Source of the DNA: Bog-473 sp963828825
GTDB lineage: Bacteria; Actinomycetota; Acidimicrobiia; Acidimicrobiales; RAAP-2
Assembly (NCBI GenBank): GCA_963828825.1
Contig: CAWHGF010000008.1
Coordinates: forward strand, 62,001-126,000
Length of the DNA stretch: 64,000 nucleotides
Direction of reading: 5' to 3'
Of the stretch, positions 1 to 8,612 are shown piece by piece. How positions within the stretch are numbered: the stretch's first letter is position 1; each line of letters starts with the position of its first letter. Both the position numbers and the translations under genes were made by a program. Below the pieces are notes generated by a model. It was not told where the DNA came from. It worked only from the letters and a program-made list of their open reading frames with translations, and searched no databases.

Positions 1-859
1 TGGAGTGGTCGAACGCCGCCAGAACGATCTCGGACAACTGAGCCGGCGTGTCGACCACGATGTAGTCGAAATGCCGGCGCAGTGAAGCCATTACTTTGTA
101 GACGTCCTTCGGGGCGATCATGTCGGCGTCGGCCGGGCTGAAGGGCGCGGCCAACACCGAAAACCCGAGCTCGTGCTCCTCCAGGAACTCCTCGACATGC
201 TCATCGAGATCGTCTTCATCGACCGGCTCCCGGGACAGCAAGTCCGAAATCGTGAACCGGGGCCGGAGGTGCAGCGCGGTGGATACTTCGCCGAACTGCA
301 GGTCGAGATCGACCAGACACACACGCTGGCCGGTCTGTGCCGCCAGATAGCACGCCAGGTTGGTGGCATAGAACGTCTTGCCACAGCCGCCGCTGGACGA
401 TGCCACGGTGAAGACCTCGGCGAACTGGGGTCGGTCGACGACGACGCCGTGAGCCACCACCGGAAGCGTGGGGTCGTTATTCGACGCGAGGTCGGCAATG
501 TCGAAGGCACGCTTGAGGGCCGTGGCCAACTGCCGCTTGCTGGTCGGGAACTCCACCAGATCGACGGCGCCAGTCCGGACGATGTCGCTGAGATTGGCCT
601 TCGGCTTTGGTCCGAGGGCCAGCACGATGGCGGGAACGGCTCCGGCTGCCCGCAGAGCGGCCAGGCGGGCCATGCCGGCGTGGCTGTCGAAGACGGGCCC
701 GGCAACCAGCACGTCGATGGGGCCCTGCTGATGTACCTCGTCGACCACATCAATGACGTTGGCGCTGGTGACGACCTGATAGCCAGGTCCGAGCGAGGCC
801 TGGATGGCCCGGCTGAGGGCCGGCGAACGGCTGATGACGAGGATCCGGCGTGTGATCAT
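1..859 (-). CDS. CpaE-like pilus assembly ATPase (partial, runs off the left edge)
   Basis: MinD/ParA-type ATPase of the Flp/Tad pilus locus, expected to position or energise the secretion machinery at the membrane. The reading frame is open from ATG at 859 to the window edge, about 286 residues. Residues 1-130 resemble a degenerate receiver domain (starts MITRRILVISRSPALS). A deviant Walker A, SSSGGCGKT, sits near residues 153-161, followed by a CLVDLDLQFG strand typical of CpaE and by YIVVDTPAQ (Walker B region). The start codon overlaps the stop of cpaB (ATGA), so the two are translationally coupled. The C-terminus lies outside the window. Family assignment is firm; the exact role is inferred from CpaE relatives. 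Confidence 0.85.
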   Translation of the reverse strand, partial: MITRRILVISRSPALSRAIQASLGPGYQVVTSANVIDVVDEVHQQGPIDVLVAGPVFDSHAGMARLAALRAAGAVPAIVLALGPKPKANLSDIVRTGAVDLVEFPTSKRQLATALKRAFDIADLASNNDPTLPVVAHGVVVDRPQFAEVFTVASSSGGCGKTFYATNLACYLAAQTGQRVCLVDLDLQFGEVSTALHLRPRFTISDLLSREPVDEDDLDEHVEEFLEEHELGFSVLAAPFSPADADMIAPKDVYKVMASLRRHFDYIVVDTPAQLSEIVLAAFDHS

Positions 860-1626
860 GGCGCTGACGTCGTCTGGTCCGTGCCGATGCACTGTCCGAC
901 CGGTGGGGGCGACGCGTCCTTCTGGGTTTGGACCACGGAGATCGCCTCGTTCTGCGAGAGGAACTCGAGCGACCTTGCATTGCTCGGGCTCACGGCCAGG
1001 AGCAGCGTCTCGCTGGCCGGGATGGTGCGGCCGGCCGATGTCGGGTGGCTCGAGTACGAGGGCACCGTGCTCTCGACGTCAAGGACCTGGATATCGGCCA
1101 TCGCCAGCTCAGTGCACGGTACCGGCAGGGTGGAGGCCGAAGCCGAAGCATTGGGAGCGGTCGAGAGACTCTTGATGTTGGCGTAGACGTCGACCCGGCT
1201 GCCCGGTTGGAGGTAGCCGGCCAGAGCATCTGTCCCGGTGAGAGTGACGGTCACCGCGTTCATCCCTGTCGGCAGTGAAATGGATGACGTGCTCGCAGTG
1301 AGCTGCGTCGAGCTGATTGCGTGCCCCTTTGTGATCGACTGGCTCAGGACCTCGTCGGTCAGGCCGGAGAGCGACCCCAGATCGGTCGGCGAGTACGACC
1401 TGGTCGGGATCAGCTCAATGGCGACCAGGCCACTGGACACCATCTGCTGACCGGTGGTGCCGGCCGGGATGTTGCTCTTGGCCACGACCGCCGACGTGCT
1501 CACCGGTGCCTGCACGTTGCCAGACCCCCGCTTGCTCGCGCCCTCGACACTGGCATACGCGATCGCGCTCCCGGCGATGAACAGGATCACCCCGATCATG
1601 ACCAATATCAGTGTCTGCTTCTTCAC
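856..1626 (-). CDS. cpaB: Flp pilus assembly protein CpaB (SAF domain)
   Basis: 256 residues starting at GTG, with GGAAGG a few bases upstream. One N-terminal membrane segment (about residues 6-27) is followed by a SAF-like domain with the typical SNIPAGTTGQQM and AVTVTLTGTDALAGYL stretches, then a proline- and serine-rich tail. CpaB relatives are periplasmic or extracytoplasmic parts of the Tad pilus channel. It is the first gene of a leftward operon, and its stop overlaps the start of the CpaE-like ATPase. The divergent operon at 1913 encodes other Tad components. Confidence 0.9.
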   Translation of the reverse strand: MKKQTLILVMIGVILFIAGSAIAYASVEGASKRGSGNVQAPVSTSAVVAKSNIPAGTTGQQMVSSGLVAIELIPTRSYSPTDLGSLSGLTDEVLSQSITKGHAISSTQLTASTSSISLPTGMNAVTVTLTGTDALAGYLQPGSRVDVYANIKSLSTAPNASASASTLPVPCTELAMADIQVLDVESTVPSYSSHPTSAGRTIPASETLLLAVSPSNARSLEFLSQNEAISVVQTQKDASPPPVGQCIGTDQTTSAP

Positions 1627-1723
1627 TGAACCTTCCCCCTCTCAACCGTCGGACAACACAGAGGGCCCTGACGGGCTGAACCAGCCGTGTGCTCCGTAGG
1701 AGGGTACGACGGGAAGGGGGTGA

Positions 1724-1802
1724 GGTACATAGGCCCTTTAGACCATTCTCCAATGCAGCGTCCCAGGTGAGACCGCCAAATGGTCCATATGTCCTATGTA
1801 CC
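1724..1802. promoter_or_regulatory. Nested inverted repeat between divergent pilus operons
   Basis: A perfect 10-bp inverted pair, GGTACATAGG at 1724-1733 and CCTATGTACC at 1793-1802, encloses a second perfect 7-bp pair, GACCATT at 1741-1747 and AATGGTC at 1779-1785. Aligned together they form an imperfect 24-bp inverted repeat around a 31-base loop, lying between cpaB (leftward) and the TadE-like gene (rightward). It may be a shared operator or an RNA hairpin in a leader. The repeat is seen directly; the function is inferred. Confidence 0.5.
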
Positions 1803-1912
1803 GTCGACGGCTGACAGCCCAGAATCAACTCGCACGTCTCGCTGCGACGTACCACTTTGAACATGTCCAGAAGTTGGTACGGCCGTCTGAGATGCAGAGG
1901 AGGGGATTCGCC

Positions 1913-2416
1913 TTGGGAGCGCGCACGTCGAGGATGCAGAGGCAACTGAGGCGACAGCGCGATGAGCGCGGCGCGGAGATGGTCGAGTTCGCCCTTGTCG
2001 TCGTGCTCCTCATCGCGCTGCTCTACGGCATCATTTCGTACGGCTTGATCCTGGCGGCACAGTCCACCATCACCCAGGCGGCCGCCGACGGAGCACGAGC
2101 CGGGATCGTGCAATCGAGCACCTCACCTTGTACCTCTGGCACCACCCCATGCGCCATCACCACTGCCCAGACCCAGGCGGCCACCGACGTGGGCTGGATG
2201 GACAAGGGGACGTGCGGGACCGCCAGCACGACGATCACGTGCGTGGCGACGGAAGCTGCTTGCCCCTCGAATGCCAACAACCAGTGCCTCACGGTCAAGG
2301 TCACGTACAACTACAACTCGAGCCCGCTCTTCCCCGAACTTCCCGGCATGGGCGTCATCACACCGTCGACCATCTCGTCGAGCAACACGCTGCAGATCTC
2401 GAGCCCCAGCTCGTAG
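1913..2416 (+). CDS. TadE-like pseudopilin/pilus assembly protein
   Basis: About 167 residues. The TTG at 1913 is preferred because GAGGAGGGG lies just upstream at good spacing; an ATG at 1796 in the same frame would add a 39-residue leader without a ribosome site. The N-terminus carries the TadE signature DERGAEMVEFALV followed by a hydrophobic helix and QSTITQAAADGARAG, as in TadE minor pilins. The rest is secreted, with several cysteines that could pair. Its TAG stop is followed at once by the GTG of the TadG-like gene. Confidence 0.8.
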   Translation: MGARTSRMQRQLRRQRDERGAEMVEFALVVVLLIALLYGIISYGLILAAQSTITQAAADGARAGIVQSSTSPCTSGTTPCAITTAQTQAATDVGWMDKGTCGTASTTITCVATEAACPSNANNQCLTVKVTYNYNSSPLFPELPGMGVITPSTISSSNTLQISSPSS

Positions 2417-4060
2417 GTGACCAAGGTGAACCTGGCGAGACGGCTCCGATCCCGGCGAGCCCCTGACGAGCGAGGCGCAACGCTCATTCTGGTGGCCATG
2501 TGCATGGTGTTGCTCCTCTGGGGGGGCGCCTTCGGCGTCGACTTGGGCATCACCGTCGTGGGCGGTCGACAGATGCAGGCCATGGCGGACACGGCCGCAC
2601 TCGACATGGCCCGCTATATCGACGTTGCGGACTGGAGCCCGACGATCAACGGCGTGCCCAACGGCGCAGGACCCAGCGCCCAATACCTCAACGGCAAGCT
2701 GGCCTACGCCGACACCGACAACGGCTCGAACGCCACGCTCAGCGAGACGCCGGGGGTGTGGCTGAACGGCAGCTTCACCCCCCAGGGGCAGAAGGTCGGC
2801 ACTCCCGCCCAAACGGTCCAGTGCTGGTACTACAAACCGTTCGCCGCCCACCCGTGCAACGCGGTCAAGGTCACGGCAACACAGACGGTGCCACAGATCT
2901 TCGCGGGAGGCCACCCCACGGTGAGCAGGTCCTCCATTGCGACGGTCGCGCCGGAATCCAGCTTCGACATCGGTTCCTACCTCGCCTCCGTCAACTCGCA
3001 GCAGTCCGCCGTCCTGAACGCGCTCCTGGGCACGTTGGGCGGCACGGCCAGCGTCTCCCTCGTCGGGTACCAGGGGTTAGCCAACACCTCAGTGACGGTC
3101 AATCAGCTCATTACGGCTTCGGGCGGGCTGCTGACGTCGTCCAACGTGCTGACGACGTCATTGCTGGGTTCACAGTGGCAAGCCATCTGGAGTGATGCCG
3201 TGGCCAATCAGGTCGCCCAGGTCAACTGCAGTTCCACGCCTACACCGCTCCCGTGCTCAGCCAGCACAGCGCTCAGCGCGCTGGACGTGACCGCGTCAAC
3301 GTCAGTTTCGCTCTGCCAGCTGGTGTCGATCAATGGTTCGACGTGCAGCGGCAACCTCTCGACGCTCTCGACGGCAGCGCTCTCGGCCAGTCTCAATGTG
3401 CTCCAGATGCTCACCACCGAGGCCGAGGTGGCCAACGGGACGCATGCAATCGACCTCGGAACCTCGCTCGGGATCACGGGCGTGTCCGATGCCAAGTTGA
3501 CACTCACCCTTGGTCAGATCCCCCAGGTGGCCTTCGGGCCCGTGGGCACCACGGCGTCCACGGCGCAGCTGACCACAGACCTCCAGCTGAACGACGGCCC
3601 CCTCGGCATCATCGACATTCCCCTGTCGGCCGCACAGGGCACAGCCACCCTCACGACCCTGACCTGCGCGTTCAACGCCATGACAGCAACCAGCATCCAG
3701 CCGACGACGACGGCGGTCACCGGCAACATCAGCCTTGCTGGTGTCGTCCTCGCCTCGATCTCGGTGTCCGGGGCGAACAGCGTCAATACCAGTCCGTTGG
3801 GCTATGGACCGTCGGTCGTGCCGCCCACCGCCACGACGGCCGCAAACGACACCAACCCCCAAGCATTCCAACCGACACCACCAACAGCGAGCCTCACGAG
3901 CGGCTCGCTGGTCGTCGGCACGCTGACCGGCTCGGTGCTGAACGGCGTGGTCGGGCCGATCCTCCAGGCGGTAGGTGTCCCCTTGGGCTATGCCTCCTTG
4001 GGCGATGCAGAAGTCGCGGATCTCAGCACCAACTGCGGCTCCGTGGCGCTCGTGCAGTGA
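2417..4060 (+). CDS. TadG-like pilus assembly protein (putative Flp pilus-assembly N-domain)
   Basis: 547 residues from GTG. The N-terminus has the Tad-like motif DERGATLILVAMCMV, a single membrane helix (about residues 22-42), and ADTAALDMARYIDV, the conserved stretch after the helix in TadE/TadG proteins. The long exported remainder is rich in Ser, Thr, Ala and Asn and of low complexity, consistent with an envelope-exposed protein. It directly abuts the TadE-like gene and overlaps the prepilin peptidase start by three bases, so all three are probably co-translated. Confidence 0.75.
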   Translation: MTKVNLARRLRSRRAPDERGATLILVAMCMVLLLWGGAFGVDLGITVVGGRQMQAMADTAALDMARYIDVADWSPTINGVPNGAGPSAQYLNGKLAYADTDNGSNATLSETPGVWLNGSFTPQGQKVGTPAQTVQCWYYKPFAAHPCNAVKVTATQTVPQIFAGGHPTVSRSSIATVAPESSFDIGSYLASVNSQQSAVLNALLGTLGGTASVSLVGYQGLANTSVTVNQLITASGGLLTSSNVLTTSLLGSQWQAIWSDAVANQVAQVNCSSTPTPLPCSASTALSALDVTASTSVSLCQLVSINGSTCSGNLSTLSTAALSASLNVLQMLTTEAEVANGTHAIDLGTSLGITGVSDAKLTLTLGQIPQVAFGPVGTTASTAQLTTDLQLNDGPLGIIDIPLSAAQGTATLTTLTCAFNAMTATSIQPTTTAVTGNISLAGVVLASISVSGANSVNTSPLGYGPSVVPPTATTAANDTNPQAFQPTPPTASLTSGSLVVGTLTGSVLNGVVGPILQAVGVPLGYASLGDAEVADLSTNCGSVALVQ

Positions 4061-4749
4061 GCGTCCCGGTCACACTCCTGGGCGGCGCGGCGCTGGGCAT
4101 GGCGGCGGGGTCGCTGTTGGTCCCGCTCACCCGGCGCGAGCTGACCGCCGCCGTGGCGCGCTCCTCGCCGGGCGATGCGCCAATCGCAACGGCCGACCTG
4201 TCGGCGCCCCGGATCGCCTGGGGTCACTGGGTCGCCCTCGCCGTGGTGTCGGGCCTCCTGCCGGCCTACGTGCTGCACCGGGTCGGCTGGTCGCCAAATG
4301 CGCTGCCGCCGCTACTCCTGCTCGTCGGCCTCGTGCAGCTCGCCTACTGCGACCTGAGGCGCCGCCTGCTGCCCAAGACCCTCGTGTACGCGTTGAGCGC
4401 GGCGGTCATCACCAGCGGTGTGATGGTCGCCGTCTTCACTAACGAGTGGGAGCGTCTCCTGCTGGCATCCCTCGGGGGCCTCGTCTCCTTCGCCCTGCTC
4501 TTCATCGTCAACCTGATGAACCCGCGTTGGATGGCCTTCGGCGACGTACGCCTGTCCCTCGTGTTCGGTTTCGGGCTGGCCTGGGTGAGCCCGATGGCGC
4601 TCCTTCAGGCCTTCCTCTACGCCAATCTGCTCGCTGTCGTCGTCGGGTTCGCCCTCATCGTCGCCCACCGCGCCGAGCGCCGGTCCGCCGTACCGTTCGG
4701 CCTCTATATGGCGCTCGGAGCCGGCGTGGTGCTGCTCACCTGGAGCTGA
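4057..4749 (+). CDS. Prepilin peptidase, type IV A24 family
   Basis: About 230 residues from the GTG at 4057, which overlaps the TGA of the upstream gene. It is a polytopic membrane protein with about six hydrophobic segments. The two catalytic aspartates are visible in YCDLRRRLLPKTLVY (about residues 98-112) and FGDVRLSLVFG (about residues 161-171), the usual DxRxxxLP and GxGD sites. There is no N-terminal methyltransferase domain, as in short TadV-type enzymes. It should process the pilins of this locus. Longer readings in the same frame reach back into the TadG-like gene and are not needed. Confidence 0.88.
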   Translation: MSVPVTLLGGAALGMAAGSLLVPLTRRELTAAVARSSPGDAPIATADLSAPRIAWGHWVALAVVSGLLPAYVLHRVGWSPNALPPLLLLVGLVQLAYCDLRRRLLPKTLVYALSAAVITSGVMVAVFTNEWERLLLASLGGLVSFALLFIVNLMNPRWMAFGDVRLSLVFGFGLAWVSPMALLQAFLYANLLAVVVGFALIVAHRAERRSAVPFGLYMALGAGVVLLTWS

Positions 4750-4760
4750 GGGACCAGCGC

Positions 4761-6128
4761 TCAGGCAGGCGACAGGACCTTGACGTTTTGCGCCTCGTCC
4801 CCTTTGCGGCCAGACCCGATGGTGAACTCCACGCTCGACCCCGGTGCAATGCCCCGGTGAGCATCTCCTTCAACCTGCGAATGGTGTACGAAAAGGTCTT
4901 CACCACCATGGTGTTCCACGAACCCGTAGCCACGGGATGTGTTGAAGAACTTCACCGTTCCGGTCAGTTTCTTAGACTTCGGGCTCCCTCCGCCGGCGGC
5001 GCTTGCTGCCGGCGTCGGAGTTGAGAACGGCGGCATCAGCCTCGGCGGTAACCCAAGCGCACGTTGCACGCCAAGCACATCCTTGTGCTGCTCAGAAGTG
5101 ACCAAAGACACGACCGTGCCGGTGTGACCCGCCCGGCCCGTCCGGCCCGACCGGTGGACGTAGTCAATGTGGTCAGATGGCGGGTCGAAATGGACCACGC
5201 ACGGCAAGGCGTCGACATGGATGCCGCGTGCCACAACATCGGTCGCCACCAGGGCGTCGACCTTCCCCTTGGCGAACGACTCTAGAGCTCGTTCCCGCTG
5301 CCCCTGCGTACGGTCGCCGTGCATGGGGACGGCACGGACACCATGCGCCTGCAGCTGGCGGACGACGCGGTCGGCCCCACGCTTGGTGCGGCAGAAGACG
5401 AACGCTTGTCCGTGATGTTCGATCAACTTGGCCGTGATCGCCACGCGCTCGGCGCGATCGACCTTCCAGAAGTGGTGGGCCACATCGCCCTTCGCCTCCT
5501 CAGTGACCTCGATGGCAACCCTGACAGGGTCCCGCTGGTAGTTGCGGATGATCGACTCAACCTCGCGCCCGATGGTGGCCGAGAAGAGCAGGACCTGGCG
5601 GTTCGCCGCGGTCTGGTCGAGCAGACGACGCACGGCAGGAAGGAAACCCATGTCGGCCATGCGATCCGCCTCGTCGAGCACCACGGTCGTGACATCGTCG
5701 AGCCGGACGTCCCCCCGCTCGATCAGGTCCTCGAGACGCCCGGGGCAGGCCACCACGATGTTGACTCCCTTGTGCAGGGCTCGCACCTGATCCCGGTATC
5801 CCATGCCACCGAAGATGGACACGACCCGCTTGCGGTCATGCCCCAGGAGCTCTCCGATGACCTCATGCACCTGCGACGCCAGCTCACGGGTCGGCACGAG
5901 GACCAGCGCTCTCGGGCAGCGCGGGCGCGACTGGACCGTGTTGACGACGAGCGGGATGCCGAAGGCCAACGTCTTGCCTGAGCCGGTGGGCGCCTTGCCG
6001 CAGATGTCCCGGCCTGCCATGGCGGGTGGGATCGTCTCTGACTGAATCGTGAGCGGTTCGGTGATCCCCTGGCGGGAGAGCCGCTGGGTGTACGCCGCGG
6101 GGACGCCAAGGTCTGAGAAGGAAGGAAT
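4761..6128 (-). CDS. DEAD-box RNA helicase fused to a C-terminal cold-shock domain
   Basis: ATP-dependent RNA helicase. Visible motifs are Q-motif region GITEPLTIQSETIP, motif I APTGSGKT, Ia PTRELA, II LDEADRMADMGF, III SAT, and VI HRSGRTGRAG. The last 70 residues form a cold-shock domain (GTVKFFNTSRGYGFV, then DLFVHHS), an RNA-binding OB fold. The fusion suggests a role in RNA remodelling at low temperature. There is no ATG, GTG or TTG in frame between the upstream stop at 6165-6167 and the Q-motif; the first ATG (6020) would delete the Q-motif. An ATT at 6128, or a lost base near here, is needed, so the start is uncertain. Confidence 0.85.
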   Translation of the reverse strand: MPSFSDLGVPAAYTQRLSRQGITEPLTIQSETIPPAMAGRDICGKAPTGSGKTLAFGIPLVVNTVQSRPRCPRALVLVPTRELASQVHEVIGELLGHDRKRVVSIFGGMGYRDQVRALHKGVNIVVACPGRLEDLIERGDVRLDDVTTVVLDEADRMADMGFLPAVRRLLDQTAANRQVLLFSATIGREVESIIRNYQRDPVRVAIEVTEEAKGDVAHHFWKVDRAERVAITAKLIEHHGQAFVFCRTKRGADRVVRQLQAHGVRAVPMHGDRTQGQRERALESFAKGKVDALVATDVVARGIHVDALPCVVHFDPPSDHIDYVHRSGRTGRAGHTGTVVSLVTSEQHKDVLGVQRALGLPPRLMPPFSTPTPAASAAGGGSPKSKKLTGTVKFFNTSRGYGFVEHHGGEDLFVHHSQVEGDAHRGIAPGSSVEFTIGSGRKGDEAQNVKVLSPA

Positions 6129-6245
6129 GACAAGACTCCGATCGAGGAAGAGCGGCCTACTCGATCAGGATTCTCGAACGGGCCCCACCGGGCGGATGCC
6201 CGAGGCAGATCAATGATAGCAGAACGCTGGGATTATCCTGCCGTC

Positions 6246-7133
6246 ATGCCCGCGCTCACACCCGAGCTGAAGCAACGATGGGACTCCGACGGGTGGTGCA
6301 TTGTGCCCGACCTGATCCCGCCTGCCGAGCTGGCCGGAGCGCAGGACGCCATGCACCGGCACTTCCCCACCCCTGCCGAAATGGCAGAACAGGGTGGCAG
6401 CAGAGCCACCCAGTGGCACACCTGGGATGCGCCGTGGCCGGAGTTCCCTTTCCACAGCTCGCGCCTCAACGCGCTGGTGCTCCACGACGGCGTAATCGAC
6501 CTGGCTGAGGGGCTGCTCGGCACTGCGGATCTCGCGCTCTACATGGGCATTGTGACGGCGAAGTACGCGCACCAGGCCTCGGGCTACAACCAGCTCCTGC
6601 ACGCCGACTATCCCAACCACATGCTGGTCGTGCCTCGACATGAGCTCGGCTACCAACAGGTGGAGTTCTTCGTCTACCTCACCGACGTCGCCGCCGCGGA
6701 CGGCGCCACCCGGTTCGTCTCTTGGCAGAAGACCAAGGACATTCCCGTCGAGAGGCACACGCTCAACTACGTGGAGTACGCCGAGATGTACGCGGACGCG
6801 TCCGTTGCAGCAGCGACCGCCGGATCGGTCGTCGCCTACCGTCCCGACGTGTACCACCGGTCGGCCGACTTCACCGATCCCACGCGGTACCGCGTCATGC
6901 TCCATGTCTCGTTTCGTCACCGCGAGGCCGGCTGGGGTGGCTACCAGGCCTGGCCCTTCCGGGGCTTCTCGCCCGAGCTCACCAAGTACGTGCAGCAGGC
7001 GACGCCGCGCCAGCTCGAGCTCATGGGCGTGCCGGCGCCCGGCCATCCCTACTGGAACGAGGCGACACTCGCCGGCGTCCAAGCCCGCTACCCCGGCCTC
7101 GATATGAGTCCCTGGAGGAAGGCGCTGGGCTGA
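6246..7133 (+). CDS. Phytanoyl-CoA dioxygenase (PhyH) family protein
   Basis: About 295 residues from ATG 6246 (an in-frame ATG at 6213 would add 11). This is a Fe(II)/2-oxoglutarate oxygenase fold: HxD iron ligands at about residues 119-121 (LLHADYP), distal His near 204 (DVYHRSADF), and an Arg shortly after (RYRVMLHVSF) placed to bind 2-oxoglutarate. The substrate cannot be read from sequence. It is divergent from the helicase and convergent with the amidase, so probably monocistronic. Confidence 0.85.
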   Translation: MPALTPELKQRWDSDGWCIVPDLIPPAELAGAQDAMHRHFPTPAEMAEQGGSRATQWHTWDAPWPEFPFHSSRLNALVLHDGVIDLAEGLLGTADLALYMGIVTAKYAHQASGYNQLLHADYPNHMLVVPRHELGYQQVEFFVYLTDVAAADGATRFVSWQKTKDIPVERHTLNYVEYAEMYADASVAAATAGSVVAYRPDVYHRSADFTDPTRYRVMLHVSFRHREAGWGGYQAWPFRGFSPELTKYVQQATPRQLELMGVPAPGHPYWNEATLAGVQARYPGLDMSPWRKALG

Positions 7134-7136
7134 CGG

Positions 7137-8552
7137 TCAGGCGCGCAACGGGGCACCAGGTACGACCGGTGGCCATGGCATCTCGCGCTCCGCCACCAGC
7201 GCCAGCTCGAGCAGCAGCTGTTCTCGGTGGTGTCCGGCCAACACCTGCAGTCCGACCGGCATCCCGTCGACCAGCCCCGCCGGGATGCTCACCGCCGGAC
7301 TGCCGTTGAGATTGGAGGGCGCCGTCAGTGCCGCCTGATTCATGATGGCCCGGGCGAAACCAACCTCATGGACGAGATCCCGGCCGGGGATTGTCGAGGG
7401 TGGTGGCCCCTCCGCCTTGAAGGCCACGTCCGGGTGCGTCGAGCAGAACACGAAGTCGGCCTGGTCGAAGAGGTCGGCCATCGCACCGTTGAGCTGCCGG
7501 CGGTAGCGCTCGACGGACGCGGCCCTTTCGAGGGTGTAGCGCTCCCGGGCACTCCCGAGACCGGCGGCGATCTCGCGCGAGAGTTCGTCGACGCGATCCG
7601 GATAGGCATCGCCCAGGTCCACCACGAAGGGCGGCTGATTGGCCATGGCCCACGCACCGCGTAGCGGCGGAAGCGTCGGCGACACCGTCACGAGGCGCAG
7701 GCCGGCCATCCGCGCCAGGTGTTCGGCCTTCGCGGCGACCAGCAGGGCGACCTCCTCCCGGACCTGCGCGATCCCCAGATCGACCAGGATGGCAACCGTC
7801 ATGCCAGACAGATCGTGCGTGCCGAGTTCGGCCTCCCACCCCTCCACCCGGGGAAGGCTCAGCGGGTCGCGGCGGTCAAACCCGTTGCAGGCGTCGAAGT
7901 AGCGCGCCGTGTCCCGCACCGACCGGGTCAGGACCCCTTTCACCGTGGTCATCGGCTCAATGGTGCCGTCAGGGCCTTTCGGAATCCGCCCGTAGGTCGC
8001 CTTCAGGCCGAACAGCCCGCTGAAGCCCGCCGGTCCCCGGATGGACCCCCCGCCGTCGCTGCCGGTTGCGATCGGGAGGAGTCCCCCGGCGACGGCCGCC
8101 GCCGTCCCACCCGACGACCCGCCCGGGGTGCGCTCGGGATTCCACGGATTGCGCGTCGTCCCGTGCAACTCGGTCGATGTGCAGTTGATACCCCCGAACT
8201 CGGGGGCCGTCGTCTGGGCCGCCAACACGGCACCGGTGGCGCGCAGGCGAACCAGCGACGTGTCGTCATGGGCGGCGAGCCGGTCCCGGAAGATCACGGA
8301 TGCCTCCGTATAGGGCCACCCCTCCACCTTCTCGAGCTCCTTGACGCCGAAGGGCACGCCACCGAAGGGCAGCGACACGTCGGCCCGGCGCGCCGCCTCC
8401 TTGGCGCGGTCGAAGTCAGTGAAACTGAACGCGTTGAGCGGCGACTCCCCTATGGCGGCGATGGAGGACTCGAGAGCTTCCAGAGGGGACAGCAACCCCG
8501 CCCGGAAGGCATCGACCAGGCTGCAGGCATCTCCCAACCACGGTGCGGCCAC
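7137..8552 (-). CDS. Amidase signature family hydrolase
   Basis: 471 residues from the GTG at 8552; the frame stays open further upstream but only across the divergent gene. It has the amidase signature: catalytic Lys in PFGVKELEK, the glycine/serine loop TPGGSSGGTAAAVA, and the cis-Ser/Ser nucleophile region GSDGGGSIRGPAGF. It resembles the GatA/aryl-acylamidase group and should hydrolyse a C-N amide bond; the substrate is unknown. No gatB or gatC is nearby, so it is not likely to be a tRNA amidotransferase subunit. A 60-bp gap separates it from the divergent PLP enzyme. Confidence 0.88.
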   Translation of the reverse strand: MAAPWLGDACSLVDAFRAGLLSPLEALESSIAAIGESPLNAFSFTDFDRAKEAARRADVSLPFGGVPFGVKELEKVEGWPYTEASVIFRDRLAAHDDTSLVRLRATGAVLAAQTTAPEFGGINCTSTELHGTTRNPWNPERTPGGSSGGTAAAVAGGLLPIATGSDGGGSIRGPAGFSGLFGLKATYGRIPKGPDGTIEPMTTVKGVLTRSVRDTARYFDACNGFDRRDPLSLPRVEGWEAELGTHDLSGMTVAILVDLGIAQVREEVALLVAAKAEHLARMAGLRLVTVSPTLPPLRGAWAMANQPPFVVDLGDAYPDRVDELSREIAAGLGSARERYTLERAASVERYRRQLNGAMADLFDQADFVFCSTHPDVAFKAEGPPPSTIPGRDLVHEVGFARAIMNQAALTAPSNLNGSPAVSIPAGLVDGMPVGLQVLAGHHREQLLLELALVAEREMPWPPVVPGAPLRA

Positions 8553-8612
8553 GCGCGGAGAGTACCCCGCGGCCCTCGCTGCGTCGCCGTGGTGGTCGGT
8601 AGCGTGCCGGGT

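Noticed and set aside
173..1186. Long plus-strand frame opposite CpaE/CpaB
   Set aside because: It is the antisense of two clear pilus genes and shows only low-complexity, His/Arg/Gly-rich translation without motifs.
7719..8612. Upstream extension of the PLP enzyme frame
   Set aside because: It covers the antisense of the amidase; a normal family start exists at 8613.
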